NCBI GenBank assembly: GCA_026724425.1
Contig: JAIUCV010000004.1
Coordinates: 816,001 to 880,000, forward strand
Source: Erythrophleum ivorense
Lineage: Eukaryota; Streptophyta; Magnoliopsida; Fabales; Fabaceae
DNA: 64,000 nt
Reading direction: 5' to 3'
Shown: one piece after another, positions 11,237 to 21,857 of the stretch
Layout of the letters: every line of letters starts with the position of its first letter
Numbering within the stretch: position 1 is the stretch's first letter
Position numbers and translations under genes: made by a program
Notes under the pieces: generated by a model
Told to the model about the DNA's origin: nothing
Database searches by the model: none
What the model saw: only the letters and a program-made list of their open reading frames with translations

Positions 11237-12870
11237 AAGTTAAAAACAAACAAACAAAAATAAAAAGGAGCATGTTATTTTCCCGAGCTGAATTTTCAAG
11301 CAAGTTGAGAGTTTAATAAGAAGTCAACATCGATTGAGCTTTCGTTGGTGTCAAATGAAATGAATGCTTTAATTGTGATCCATATAATCACACCCCATGG
11401 GCTGGTCCAAATGTATTAAGTAGAGGAGGACGTTGGAGCCCATGCATTCCAGATCCTGCGTATCAATTACACATTATATTTATGGATTGTATCCTCTTCT
11501 TCCATTTAATTTTCTTCTTTTTTGGTTTGCCCTATTTTTGTATTGATGTTGAATATTTGACTTGTACAAAGTTCATGAAATTTATTAGGCACAGCTTGAC
11601 CGATACTCTTCTGATTGAACAATTTATTTTATTATCACGCCTTCTTTTTTTGTGGTTTATAAGATTCCAGAGTCCACTACTGCTCATGTATAATCAATGT
11701 ATTTGAGGGCTTTCTTCTGTTGAAATCTATGGATGTGGAAGCTGCACAAAGCAAGTATACTTAATGTTGATAAGAAAGAACAAATTTTATTTTATTTATT
11801 TTATTTTTTTGGTAGAAAACTTTGTTTAATTTCATTCAATCTGTGTTGTGGAAGTAAACCATACATACAATACGAGTTTAAGAGTATACTTCTATATAGT
11901 ATATTTCTTTTCAAGCATATGGAGTAAATTGGATCAGAACCTGCATATGAATTAATGGCATCGCTGGCTGTTAATATCAACAATGACCATGCCACAAGCA
12001 GCAGGACCATATATGTATGACTAATAATGCGTAATATATAGTCGCTAGCTATATATAGTAATTAATTACTAAATTCATTTTGGTGCGCGCTTAGCATGTA
12101 TATATGGCCCTCAAGTGCAAGGGTTTGAAATTCTAAATTCAAATTTGGTGTCTTTCATGGTAGAATTATCTCCAACCCCGAAGTAATCAAAATTAAAATG
12201 CTTGTACTATTTTAGTTCACTGAAGATGATTCAAACACACCAGACAAATTAAGAAAGATGTAGATCACAAGTGTTGAACCAATTGGTTGCTATGATAACT
12301 TAATTTATAGCTCTCAGAACAAAAGCTTCGTAGTCATTGTTATATAGTTTGTAGTATGAAGTGGGATTTAAAGTCTTATATTAGATGGAAAAAATATTAT
12401 TTAGAGATATATAAAAATAAGTTTATTTAATATGTTTAACATAATTAATATAAATATAAATATATTTATTTATAATTAATATATATATATATATATTAGA
12501 AAACGTGGACTTGAACTTGCATTAGTAGCTACTAGAAAAGAAGCAGAATGGTTCTTGCTTTGAGTTAATATACATTCTAACAATACAAGTTCAATAAAAA
12601 AACAAACAAACAAACTCCACTGCTTCAAACAAGATTTAAGAGGTTAATCTTGTAAATATTCATGAAACTAAGATTAGCACATGGCCATATAGGTGCTAAA
12701 ATAAAATGTTGAAAGTTTTTAATATTTAATAATATTTTGTATGTGATTTTTTTTTGTGTTTTAGCACAAAGAGTTATGATTCAAATTTTAGGATACCAAT
12801 AACTTCGTCAAAATTTCAAAAGAGTTATACCACTGAAAGTTCAAATCATTATAAGATACTTTCTAATATG
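11237..12870. other. Non-genic sequence with one dispersed repeat
   Basis: No credible gene. The interval 12348-12530 is repeated at about 15764-15910, described separately. Confidence 0.55.
12348..12530 (+). repeat. Dispersed repeat, copy 1
   Basis: Contains GATTTAAAGTC, ATATTATTTA, a AAGTTYATTTAA block and a closing GACTTGRACT-like stretch in the same order as the copy at 15764-15910. The two copies lie in direct orientation on either side of the solo LTR at 12876-15721. They could be remnants of short LTRs or of a small non-autonomous element; I cannot tell which. Confidence 0.55.
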
Positions 12871-12875
12871 CATTA

Positions 12876-15721
12876 TGTAATACCATCATTTCTAGCTCAT
12901 ACCCATCATGCCTTGCATGCTCATATACATCTAAAGGAATAAGGTGAGATCTTTCTCATTGGATTTTTATATTTTCTTAACATTGCGGTATGGTTAAAAA
13001 TGCATTTTAGTGTCACATGGACCGAGTGAGCTCATTCTAGGTATCCTCATATTTAATTATACCATTACAACTCATTTCAATCCCAAAAACATGCTTTTAG
13101 CCCATGGAAACCAAAAAGGGGTATGAAACATGTGTATTCATTTTCGGCCATACTTGGCCTCATTTCTGGGCAAAGTTTGAAAAATCACAACTAAATGTAG
13201 AAAAATAGAAAACATGTGATCTAGGTCATTCTGGAAAGCTTAGGATGTCTACTTCATACTAAAAATATGTACAAGTCATAACATCCTACATACAAATCGT
13301 TTGATACGCAAAATTATCTGGAAGTCGGAGTGGGTCCTGCTCCTGTCACAGTTTACTGATATGAACTTCAAAAATGTCTAACTAATTCCACAAAAATCCA
13401 ATGCATACAAATGATACTAATATAGAAAGATGTTGATGTTAAATTAGAGAAAAAAAATATCTCCAGATCAGTTCATGAAGCCAAACTATCAGAAATCGAT
13501 GGAACAGTACCTTGGGTCAGACAAGATGATTGATATTGGGCAAAAATTTCGAAAATGTATATCTTCCTCTCTAGACCTCCAAATGAGGTTCTTCTAGTTG
13601 CTACAAGTCACTGTGACTGTCTAGTTTCTGCATATAAAATTTCGTAGCTATTGGACCATGTTTTCCCCTTAGATGACACAATTTCACATCTGACCACATG
13701 AACAGTGCCCATGCAAATCCGAATTTCTGATACCAAATTTGAAAAATCATGAAAAATTCCATAGACCTCCAAATGACCTAATATTTGGCTTCCCAATAAG
13801 ATCTATAAAAGATCTAGTCACATGCCAAATTTCAAAGCAAGAAGAGGTCGTTTGGTCAGACTTTGACATAAGGGAGTATAGTTCCAATTTCTTGTGTTAA
13901 AAGAGGCTTCAAGGGTTCAAATTTGCCTCTCCTACATCTAAGGCTCTATGAGCACATGGGAAAGCATCAACATAGGCTATTAAACATGGCTCAAATGTCT
14001 AACAACCCAAATTTGCAAAACTCACTCTCCCACACTAACATATACACCCATGTGGGCAATGCCAAGATTTTGCTATTCATACCGAAACTTGCTACATCAT
14101 GCACTATAAATTCAATTCTCATACATATACATTAAACACATCCATTTACAAGCATCCCTAAGTTCCTACAACATGTACATAATTAGATTACATCCCTTGA
14201 CTTAACTACAAAATAGTGACAAATAGCTCTTTTACAATTTCTTTACCGAATCCCCTAGCTTCAAACTTGGTGGCTCCCATCTCTTGTCTCACTTAGTCCA
14301 CCTAGCATGTTAAGATGGTGGAGAGGGGGAGTGAGATTCAAAGAATCTCAATAGCTCATCTCTCATTCAATCATACATAAAGCATGCAAACAAGTCTTAC
14401 AATGTATGCATGGGCATATTAGCATGTGAAATCATAAGAAAAGCATTTTCAACATTTAAGTAGGCCATATATAACATTCAAAAGCTTGCAAGTAAATGGA
14501 TTAGCCTCACCCATTCACTTATGGATTTTGGACTTGCTTCACCCATTCTTTAAGAGATTCTTAGACTCAACCTTACTCTTGGGAGTCAACCTCACTTTTG
14601 GGAGACTCTTTACTTTGTCTCAACCAACTTTAAGGTTCTTGGCTCATCCTCACCATGGCTAGAGGATTGTTGGCTTTTCCATACTCAAGCAAACCAAAGC
14701 AATCACATAAGACATCATTGAAATACATAAGGCATCATCATGCTAGTATACTTTTCATGGTTTAAAAACATACATATACACATGCAAGACAATGTAAGCA
14801 CACATCTATACATGAGAGAAGGTAGAGAGAACTACCTTATTGGCTAATCACAAGCTTTCCCTTTCAACTTGTCTCCTCTCTTGTTGATTTCACAATCACC
14901 ACTAGATGAGAGTGCTTCTCTTGAGCCTAGACACACAAGAGCATGGAATTACTTTCTCATAGCTCAATACTTATTCACAAGGCTAGGGGTTTCTCTATAG
15001 CAAACTCTACTAAGCATATAAGAAACTAGGGATTCTTTCTCTCTCTAGAAATTCACCAACTATCCTTCCTCTCTCAAGCTCTCAAGAAAGGAAATCAAGA
15101 AAGTGAAGCTACATGAATTCTAACCTCTCTCAAGAGTGGTTTTCCACTTTCCCTCTTCTGAACCAAGCCCAAAACCTAGCTACTTTAACCACCAAAACCA
15201 TAGGAAGAGAGGGCAAAGAGAGAAGAACAACATGTTAAGAAGAAAACCATGCAATCTTACCTTTTTCTGGTTCTTCCTTCTTCTTCTAGGTTTCTCTCTC
15301 TCTCCTCCGCCCTTTTCTCTGCCTTAGAGGGAGCTTAAGTCGGTTAAAAGGAGAAAGGAGGGGTTGTGGTGTTTTAAAAAGTCAAATTCTCTTTTTTCAC
15401 GCTTTTCCGGACTAACCCTCGCTATGGTGAGTCATAATCCTCGTTACGGCGAGTTCGTATCAGTCTAAGACCTTTGCCTTCGCTACAACGTGCGCTACGG
15501 CGAGCAACGCCCTGGTTTTTGTATGGGATGCCTGCACTCACTATAACTAGAAGCATTTTCGCTATAGCGAGAATGCACTCTTGCTATAGTTAGACCATTT
15601 CTCGCTATAGCGAACAGGTACATTCGCTATAGCTAGGCTATAACTAGCAGACTTAGAAAATTTTTAGCCCTTCAAAAATTTTCAGCTTTCTCTCTTTTTT
15701 TTTTTCTTTCTGGTTGTTACA
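12876..15721 (+). mobile_element. Solo LTR, long chromovirus (Tekay/Del-like) type, 2846 bp, TSD CATTA
   Basis: Starts TGTAATACCATC and ends GGTTGTTACA. CATTA is duplicated exactly at 12871-12875 and 15722-15726. It has no internal terminal repeat, PBS, PPT or coding region, so it is a solo LTR and not a full element. It is closely related to 38722-41587 and more distantly to 27869-31754 and 35650-41933. The TGTAAC...GTTACA ends and the length of almost 3 kb suit the Tekay/Del lineage of Ty3/gypsy chromoviruses; that lineage call is inferred from termini and length. The last 0.3 kb holds an array of CGCTATAGCG-type palindromes. Confidence 0.88.
15405..15655 (+). repeat. Array of degenerate TCGCTATAGCGAG palindromes in the LTR
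   Basis: About ten units spaced 15-45 bp apart vary around TCGCTATAGCGAG: TCGCTATGGTGAG, TCGTTACGGCGAG, GCGCTACGGCGAG, TCGCTATAGCGAG, TCGCTATAGCTAG and others. The spacers between them are not repetitive. The positional equivalent in the LTR copy at 41265-41510 has the same units with more of the palindromes intact. Confidence 0.85.
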
Positions 15722-15763
15722 CATTATATCATGAAACAATATTATAAATTAATAGGGGATTGT

Positions 15764-15910
15764 TATAAGTTTGTAATATAGACTAAGATTTAAAGTCCCA
15801 CATTGGGTATGAAAGATATTATTTAAAGGTACATAAGGGTAAGTTCATTTAAAATATTCAAAATAATTAATATATATTAAAAGACTTGGACTCAAACTAA
15901 GGGCTAAGGC
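15764..15910 (+). repeat. Dispersed repeat, copy 2
   Basis: Direct-orientation homologue of 12348-12530. It contains AAAGTCCCACATTGGGTATG and a downstream GACTTGGACTC stretch. Its end almost touches the left direct repeat at 15922. Confidence 0.55.
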
Positions 15911-15921
15911 CTTGGGCCTTT

Positions 15922-16066
15922 AAAGAAAATAAAGTCTAATAATTTCAACTTAATTATTTTAAAATTTGAATTTAAAATTAAATAAATAAGTATCTCTGTT
16001 AAACTAGACACCTATTAATAGAGAATAAGCATGTTTGTTAATAAAAAACATACATGTCTATTAAAA
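15922..16066 (+). repeat. Direct repeat flanking a gypsy relic, left copy
   Basis: Begins AAAGAAAATAAAGTCTAAT and matches 16841-16987 over about 146 bp with few mismatches. The two copies bracket the gypsy pol relic exactly. Confidence 0.85.
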
Positions 16067-16094
16067 AAAAACATTTGAATCATTAAAATCAGAT

Positions 16095-16838
16095 ATGACT
16101 ACTGTCCCAGTATTAGCCATGCCTGACTTTACTTGTCCTTTTAAGTTGGAAATGGATGCATATGGAGAAGGGGTAGGGGCTATGTTGATGCAAAATAGTA
16201 GGCCTATTGCCTATTTTAGTCAGTAGCTATCCAATAAAGCTAAGCTATGCTCCATTTATGAAAGGGAGCTCATGGCCATAGTGTTTTAGAGCAACAGCAA
16301 AATAGTATAAAGATCTAGAAGGTGTTGGATGAATATGCTTCGATGTATAAAAGCCTTATAGCTAAATTACCACCTTACCGTTCTTAAGACCATGTTATCA
16401 TGATTAAACCAGAGGAACAACCACCCAACATTCGACCTTATAGATATGCTCATTCACAAAAAATTGAAATTGAAAAATTAGTAAGGGAAATAATAGAGGC
16501 TAGAATAATTAGACCTAGTGTTAGCCCTACTTAAGTCCAGTGTTATTTGTTAAAAAGGAGGATGAAAGTTGGAAGTTTTATATGGACTACAGGGCTTTGA
16601 ACAAGATCACAATACTTGATAAGTTTGGCTACTGATGCTCTCTCTAGAAGGGGTGGTGACTTGGAGTTACAAGCTGTTTCCTATGTCAGTTTGAGGGAAT
16701 AAAGGAGCTAGACTAGGAAGTTAAACAAGATAGCAAATTAAGTGAAATTGTGCAACAACTCATTGCTAGTATTGCAACCCCTCAGGGTTATAGCTTGAAG
16801 AAATGATGCTCAATGTATCACAATAGATTGGTGATACC
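16095..16838 (+). pseudogene. Scrambled Ty3/gypsy pol relic (RNase H, RT start, RNase H end, integrase start)
   Basis: Translated pieces in order: an RT-connection/RNase H segment (MTTVPVLAMPDF..., GAMLMQNSRPIAYFSQ, YERELMAIVF) at 16095-16290; the linker and N-terminal RT (DHVIMIKPEEQPPNIRPYRY, then SPVLFVKKEDESWKF and MDYRALNKIT) at about 16385-16620; the RNase H C-terminus (TDALSRRGGDLELQAVSY) at about 16625-16700; and the start of the integrase zinc-binding region (GYSLKK, RLVIPQ) at about 16785-16838. Stops and frame changes occur. The first RNase H block lies upstream of the RT block, which is not pol order. Most of RT and integrase is missing. Confidence 0.85.
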
Positions 16839-16840
16839 TC

Positions 16841-16987
16841 AAAGAAAATAAAGTCTAATAGTCTTAACTTAATTATTTTAAATTTTGAATTTAAAATTAA
16901 ATAAACAAGTATGTCTGTTAAACTAGACAATTATTAATAGAGAATAAGCATGTCTGTTAATAAAAAACATACGTATCTATTAAAAAG
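16841..16987 (+). repeat. Direct repeat flanking a gypsy relic, right copy
   Basis: Partner of 15922-16066. It joins directly onto the integrase-like VIPQRK end of the relic. Downstream there are further short echoes of its AAGCATGTCTATTAA-type words up to about 17050. Confidence 0.85.
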
Positions 16988-16989
16988 CA

Positions 16990-18479
16990 ATTGTTAAAAG
17001 AGAACATGTATATCTATTTATAAAAAATAAGCATGTCTATTAACAAAATAAACAAATATGACTATTGAAAGATAACTATTCATAGTTTATAGATAACTTT
17101 TTTCTAAATCAAAAGTGCTAAATTCTTTTGAGCTTTCTTTGAAAGTTTTATTATATCGTAAAAGAGTATTGTCTAAAACCCTTAGTGTATAGACAATCAC
17201 TTTTTAAAAATAGTAATTTTTTTACACCTCAAAGCCTATTTCTGATTTCTGATTTTTTTTCTAACATTCTTTATGTAGTTGATGGATAATATTGTGAAAA
17301 ACTAATGAATGATCGGCTCTTTCATTTTTGCCTTTTTTTTAATTCCTCAAAAATTAAACTACAAAAAATGAAGAGAGAGAGAGAGAGAGAAATAATTTAT
17401 ATTCGTAGTGTGATATTTATCTGTCTTAGTCGGTATGTCTAGTTTTAGTATATTCTTCAATTTGGGGGAAAAGTTGTCCTTCCTCCATCGCACAGTTGAT
17501 CATTTCATACAGAATTTATTTTTCATAGGATGTGTTTCCTCATAAAAATTATCGTTAGATCAAAAGTTTTAATTATAAAATAATATATAATTATAAAATT
17601 GTATATTAATTTAATATTATTTTGTATTCTATTAATATATAGATCAAAAGATTAATATATTTTTCAAATATAAAAAAAATCATTAACTACTTGATCATAC
17701 AGTAATTGTTATTTTTAATTTCTTTTAGATTTGATATATAAGATCAATACGATAATTATTTTTAATTAAACAGTTAGATCAATGAAATTTATTTTCTATA
17801 ATTAAATATTGAGAAGTGTAAGTGTGTTAATTTTTAAACTGGTGTTAATTAATATGTCTGTATATCCAAAAGCCTTATACAATTTAATGTTACGTACTGA
17901 TGCAACAAATTACGTATGATAGAGTGCCAAATGGAAATATTAACACGACAGGAAAAGAACAAGAAAACACACGCTCAATCGTTTTTCCATTTTTCTTTGG
18001 TTCCATATATATATATATATATATATATTCCCCCATCCCAACTAAGCTGTTCAATTTTAAAATCGCAGGACTGTGAATTAAAGGCATGGAGTGGAATAGA
18101 CTAATTGGGAGGATTGATCAGGTGTTGTACAAACGACGGTAGCTTTTGATACCATTCTATGAATTAACCTCCAAACGAGGCCTTTAACCTTAATTTAATT
18201 AAGTGTGACGACTACGGCCATTGCATAAACTAAGCTAACATCAGGTTAGCTAAGGCTAGCTCAATCTAACAAGACAAATAGAAAATGCCACACTTGATAC
18301 TTCAATTTAAAATACTTAATTCATTCACTTATATTTAATAGGGTTGCCCAAAATCTAGTAGATTGTCCCTTGAAAATTGGACATTTTGTCTTGAACAAAC
18401 AATAAACCACAATAATAACATGTAACAAGAGAATCAAAACATTTATGAAGAGAAACAAAAACTGATACAATTCATATGG
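16990..18479. other. Non-genic sequence
   Basis: AT-rich, with a GA tract near 17370-17391 and an AT tract near 18007-18028. No supported gene. Confidence 0.6.
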
Positions 18480-19322
18480 CCATTTGTTGCTTCCAAATAC
18501 AACTACATACACACAAGTATATGTATCAAATAAATAATATAGTAATAAGTAAAGTATCGTTTACACAAGAATTTGATAATCAAAATTTGTCAAAATATTA
18601 AAAAATTAACAGTCTAATCTAGATCAGGCTAATTAATCACAAGTATGCATAAAAGCTAATTTAAAATTGCAAAATTTAGAATGAAATTAACTAAGTAATT
18701 AATTGCACAATCCCTATTTAGCCTATGTGAGACTAGTAAATACACTCATATCTTATTAGCAAAGCCAACCACTTATTCTAATAAGTTTCAAGTACTTACA
18801 CAATTTAACTTATGATCTAATTCTAATATTACCTTTCCAAGTTCAACTAAAATACTAATTCAACCAATTGGTGGCTAATCAACTAGATAGCATGAAGCAT
18901 GAAGTTGAATAAACATATACCATTGGGATGAAATCAGTTTTTAATAATCTTAGCTACAAAGATTTAGCTACTCATTACAGGGTTTCCATCATAAAAAATA
19001 GAGTAGAAATAGAAAATTAGGATGAAATCATGTCTTCTCTTTAACCCAAGCCTTCCTTTTGCTCTTTGAGACACTACTAAACTCCTTTAACCTTAGAAAA
19101 GACCCAAAGAGACAGCTTTCTTAAAAGACCCTCAAAACTCGTCATGAAAATGAGCCAGAATAGAAATCAAAATGTAACCATGTTGCTCAATTACGAAATG
19201 GTGCCACAACTTGAAATCTTCCAATTGTGGCACTACTACTTGCTATACTAAAAGGAAAAGCTTTTGTGGTGGCATTGTGACTTGGAATCCTTTAGTTGTG
19301 GTGCTAGTGCCTTATGCACTAG

Positions 19323-20968
19323 GTTGCTTTCTTTGAAATGTACACGCAAGTATACGTATCATGAAAGCAATATAGTGATAAGAAAAATTCGTTCCCTCGA
19401 GAATTTATTGTCAAAACAATACCAAGTACTGAAATTCACACCCTAATTTAAATCAAGCGAATCAATTTTTAAATGTTGGTGTTAAAAAGAAATTATTTAT
19501 GGATCAAAAGCTATACAGAGCTCAAGATTAATATTTGGATGTTCTAGGCGATTAGGGGCATCTAGGATTATTAGTTCCTCTTATATTTCATAGCTAATTA
19601 CTCAGCACTTAGAATCTTTGCTTTCAATGATAATATATGTTGGCCTAGGGTTCATTTATTTCTATAAGTATTTTTTCAAATCTCATATAGGGTTATCCAA
19701 TCAATTTTATAATTCCTTAGAAAATCAACAAGGATCAAATTGCTAGCATAATACCTAATTGGACCATGTGAGACTAACGAGTATATTCCCATCTCATTAA
19801 CTAAACCATCCACCTTCCCTAGCAAGTTTCAAGTACTCACATCACTCAACTCTTGATCTAACCTCTCTTTCCCTTTCCCAAGTTCAAGCAAGATATCAAA
19901 TCACCTTAAATGTTGGCCAATCAATTAGGGAGCTTGAAGCATGGAGTTGAATGAACAGATATTAACCATTGATTGCAAAATTAAAGTGCAGAACAATCGT
20001 TAATCTATACAAGAGTTCCTAATAATCCTAGATTAGAGAGTTTAGCTACACATGATCATGAAAACTAGAGGCAAACTTGAAGTGTAAATCAAATACATTA
20101 GAAATTATCAAAAGAACAAAAGGAAGGAAGAAGAAACTCAGAAATAGAGCTTGTTTTAGCTTCCCTCTTCAATCCTTAGCCTCTTTCTTCTCTAAGATGC
20201 CTCCTTAGCTCTCTCCAGTCTCTACTCACTTGGAACAAGGAGAATACAACCAAGAATGATGGCTGCCTCATCTCCCCCTCGCATAAGAAGCCTTCAACCC
20301 TCAAAAAGTCTGAAAACAAAACGTTGCATTTAGTTAATTCACGTTGCGCCCCGACTCAGCATTTTGCACTGCAACCAGATTGAGTTCTGGGAGAATGAGC
20401 ACCGCGGCAAGATTGGCTTCTGATAGCTTCTGAGTGGTATGCAAGTTCCTCGCCTCGGCAAATATCATTTTTGCCGTGGCGAGTTTTGGTTCTATGTGAC
20501 TTCGTGCCGCGGCTCAACACATACACGCCGTGGATTTGGCTTCACTCAATTAGCATCGCAGCTCTTCATTATCTTGCTGCGGCAAGTTTTGCTTCTGACT
20601 GAATTTTCGTCGCAGCGCAAGTTGCACAGCACGCTTTCCCTTGAATTCTTCCTTTTTAGCCGTGCCGTGAGGAACACTTGGCCGCGGCGAGATTTCAAAA
20701 CTATCACTTTGCAGCCTCTTTCTCCTGAGATTGCTTAATGTTCTTTAAAAGATGCATCCTATAAGAAGAACAAAGTGTGATTAGTTATCAGTATACTCAA
20801 AATTAAGGCAAAAATTGTCATTTTCCAAACTAGACTTGAGTATAGAACTATTCATCCTAAGTATGTTTATTTTCTCTATAGAAATATTATTTACCCTATA
20901 AGTGGAGGCTAATATCATATTTACTGAGAGAAAATATGTACAATAACATGAATAGTTGGGACTTATCA
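19323..20968 (-). mobile_element. Nested solo LTR, Athila-like (1646 bp)
   Basis: The minus-strand start is TGATAAGTCCCAACTATTC at 20968. The end at about 19323 is ...AAAGCAAC, apparently one base short of the CAACA seen in relatives. The flanks ACTAG (19318-19322) and ATTAG (20969-20973) differ by one transition and are probably the target duplication. Near its 3' end, read antisense, it has the CGCAAGTATACGTATCATG ... TAGTGATAAG block; its reverse complement matches the LTR-end region of the complete element at 47355-48799. The GC-rich part (20398-20690) carries GCCGCGGC-type words. No PBS or coding sequence follows. Confidence 0.8.
20398..20690. repeat. GCCGCGGC-type word array within the nested LTR
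   Basis: Units include ACCGCGGCAAG, CGCCTCGGCAA, TGCCGTGGCGA, TGCCGCGGCTC, TGCTGCGGCAAG and GGCCGCGGCGAG, spaced roughly 20-50 bp apart in an otherwise AT-rich LTR. The 99-residue open frame here (20439-20738) is a product of this GC-rich patch and not a gene. Confidence 0.8.
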
Positions 20969-21857
20969 ATTAGAGAAGGAGTTTTCTTGCTATGGTGCCA
21001 TGACTTAAAATCCTTCAATTGTGGTGCCAACTTCGCTTTTTTGCTTCAAGCTAGCATTTTCTTGTGTTTTGACTTTAGGTTTACATGGTTCTAACTCCTA
21101 AATGACTTTGACTTCAATTACCTTGCATTCAAATTCTAAAAGCATTCAAAATTCACTCAATTTCTTTTCAAAGCAAAATTAAGTTAAAATTTGTCATCTA
21201 CAATATCAAAATTGTCGTATGAAGATATGCACAATATCTCTTTACAATTTGCTTTAAATCATTCACTTCAGCCCTAAAATTAGTCAATTAGTTATCAATC
21301 TCCTATAAACTCCATCATAGGGCCTACAAACAACATAACTTCCTTCTTATACAATCTCACTCAACATCTACTAGCTATGACATTATGGACTTTGATAATA
21401 CAAAACCACCTAATAGAAGAAGGCCTGCCTAAAGTGTCTAAGAAGTATGCAAGTCCTAGAGCACTTCACTTAGTTACCTATTGATCTGAAATATAAAGGA
21501 AAAGGGTCAGTCAATAGACTTATGAGCATATAACAAACAAAGTGTATAAAAGGGAAAACAAACATATGCATGAGTTTTTTCACAAAAGGAGGAAGGTTAA
21601 GTAAGATAATGATATAACTTAATAGCTTGTGAATGTACTTAGACAAAGTTGCTTGGATAAATAAAAACCTAAGTAGAACATTGTTTGATATTAGAAACTA
21701 TTATGGATTAGACATCTTATGAAAGAACCATATTATAACATAAACTATAGTGCCATTGCACTTTATCACCATTAGGTGCACCAAGCCATTACCTTTACTA
21801 AATTATAGAATTCTAGCCATATTTCCATCATAACTTTTAAATGAAATAGATGAATTA

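Larger units (their letters stand above)
18485..21768 (-). mobile_element. Solo LTR, Athila-like, split by a nested LTR (TSD CCATT)
   Basis: The minus-strand start is TGATAAAGTGCAATGG at 21768 and the end is ...GGAAGCAACA at 18485. CCATT is duplicated at 18480-18484 and 21769-21773. It is interrupted by a related LTR at 19323-20968; without that insert it is about 1.63 kb, close to the insert's own 1646 bp. The segment at 18490-19180 aligns with 19330-20160 of the insert (shared GTGAGACTA, AAGTTTCAAGTACT and GAAGCATG landmarks). Its palindromic word is GTGCCAC/GTGGCAC, seen on both sides of the insertion (about 19195-19310 and 20990-21015). Confidence 0.8.

Noticed and set aside
15764..15910. 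Cassandra-type TRIM (5S-bearing LTR)
   Set aside because: The repeat has no 5S rRNA-like sequence; only a short AAAGTCCCACATTGG motif suggested a TRIM.
20439..20738. 99-residue ORF
   Set aside because: Falls in the GC-rich word array of an LTR; no domain, no relatives in the sister LTRs.
21292..21297. TTATCA as the high end of the LTR starting at 18485
   Set aside because: The next five bases (ATCTC) do not match CCATT; the later TTATCA ending at 21768 is followed by exactly CCATT.
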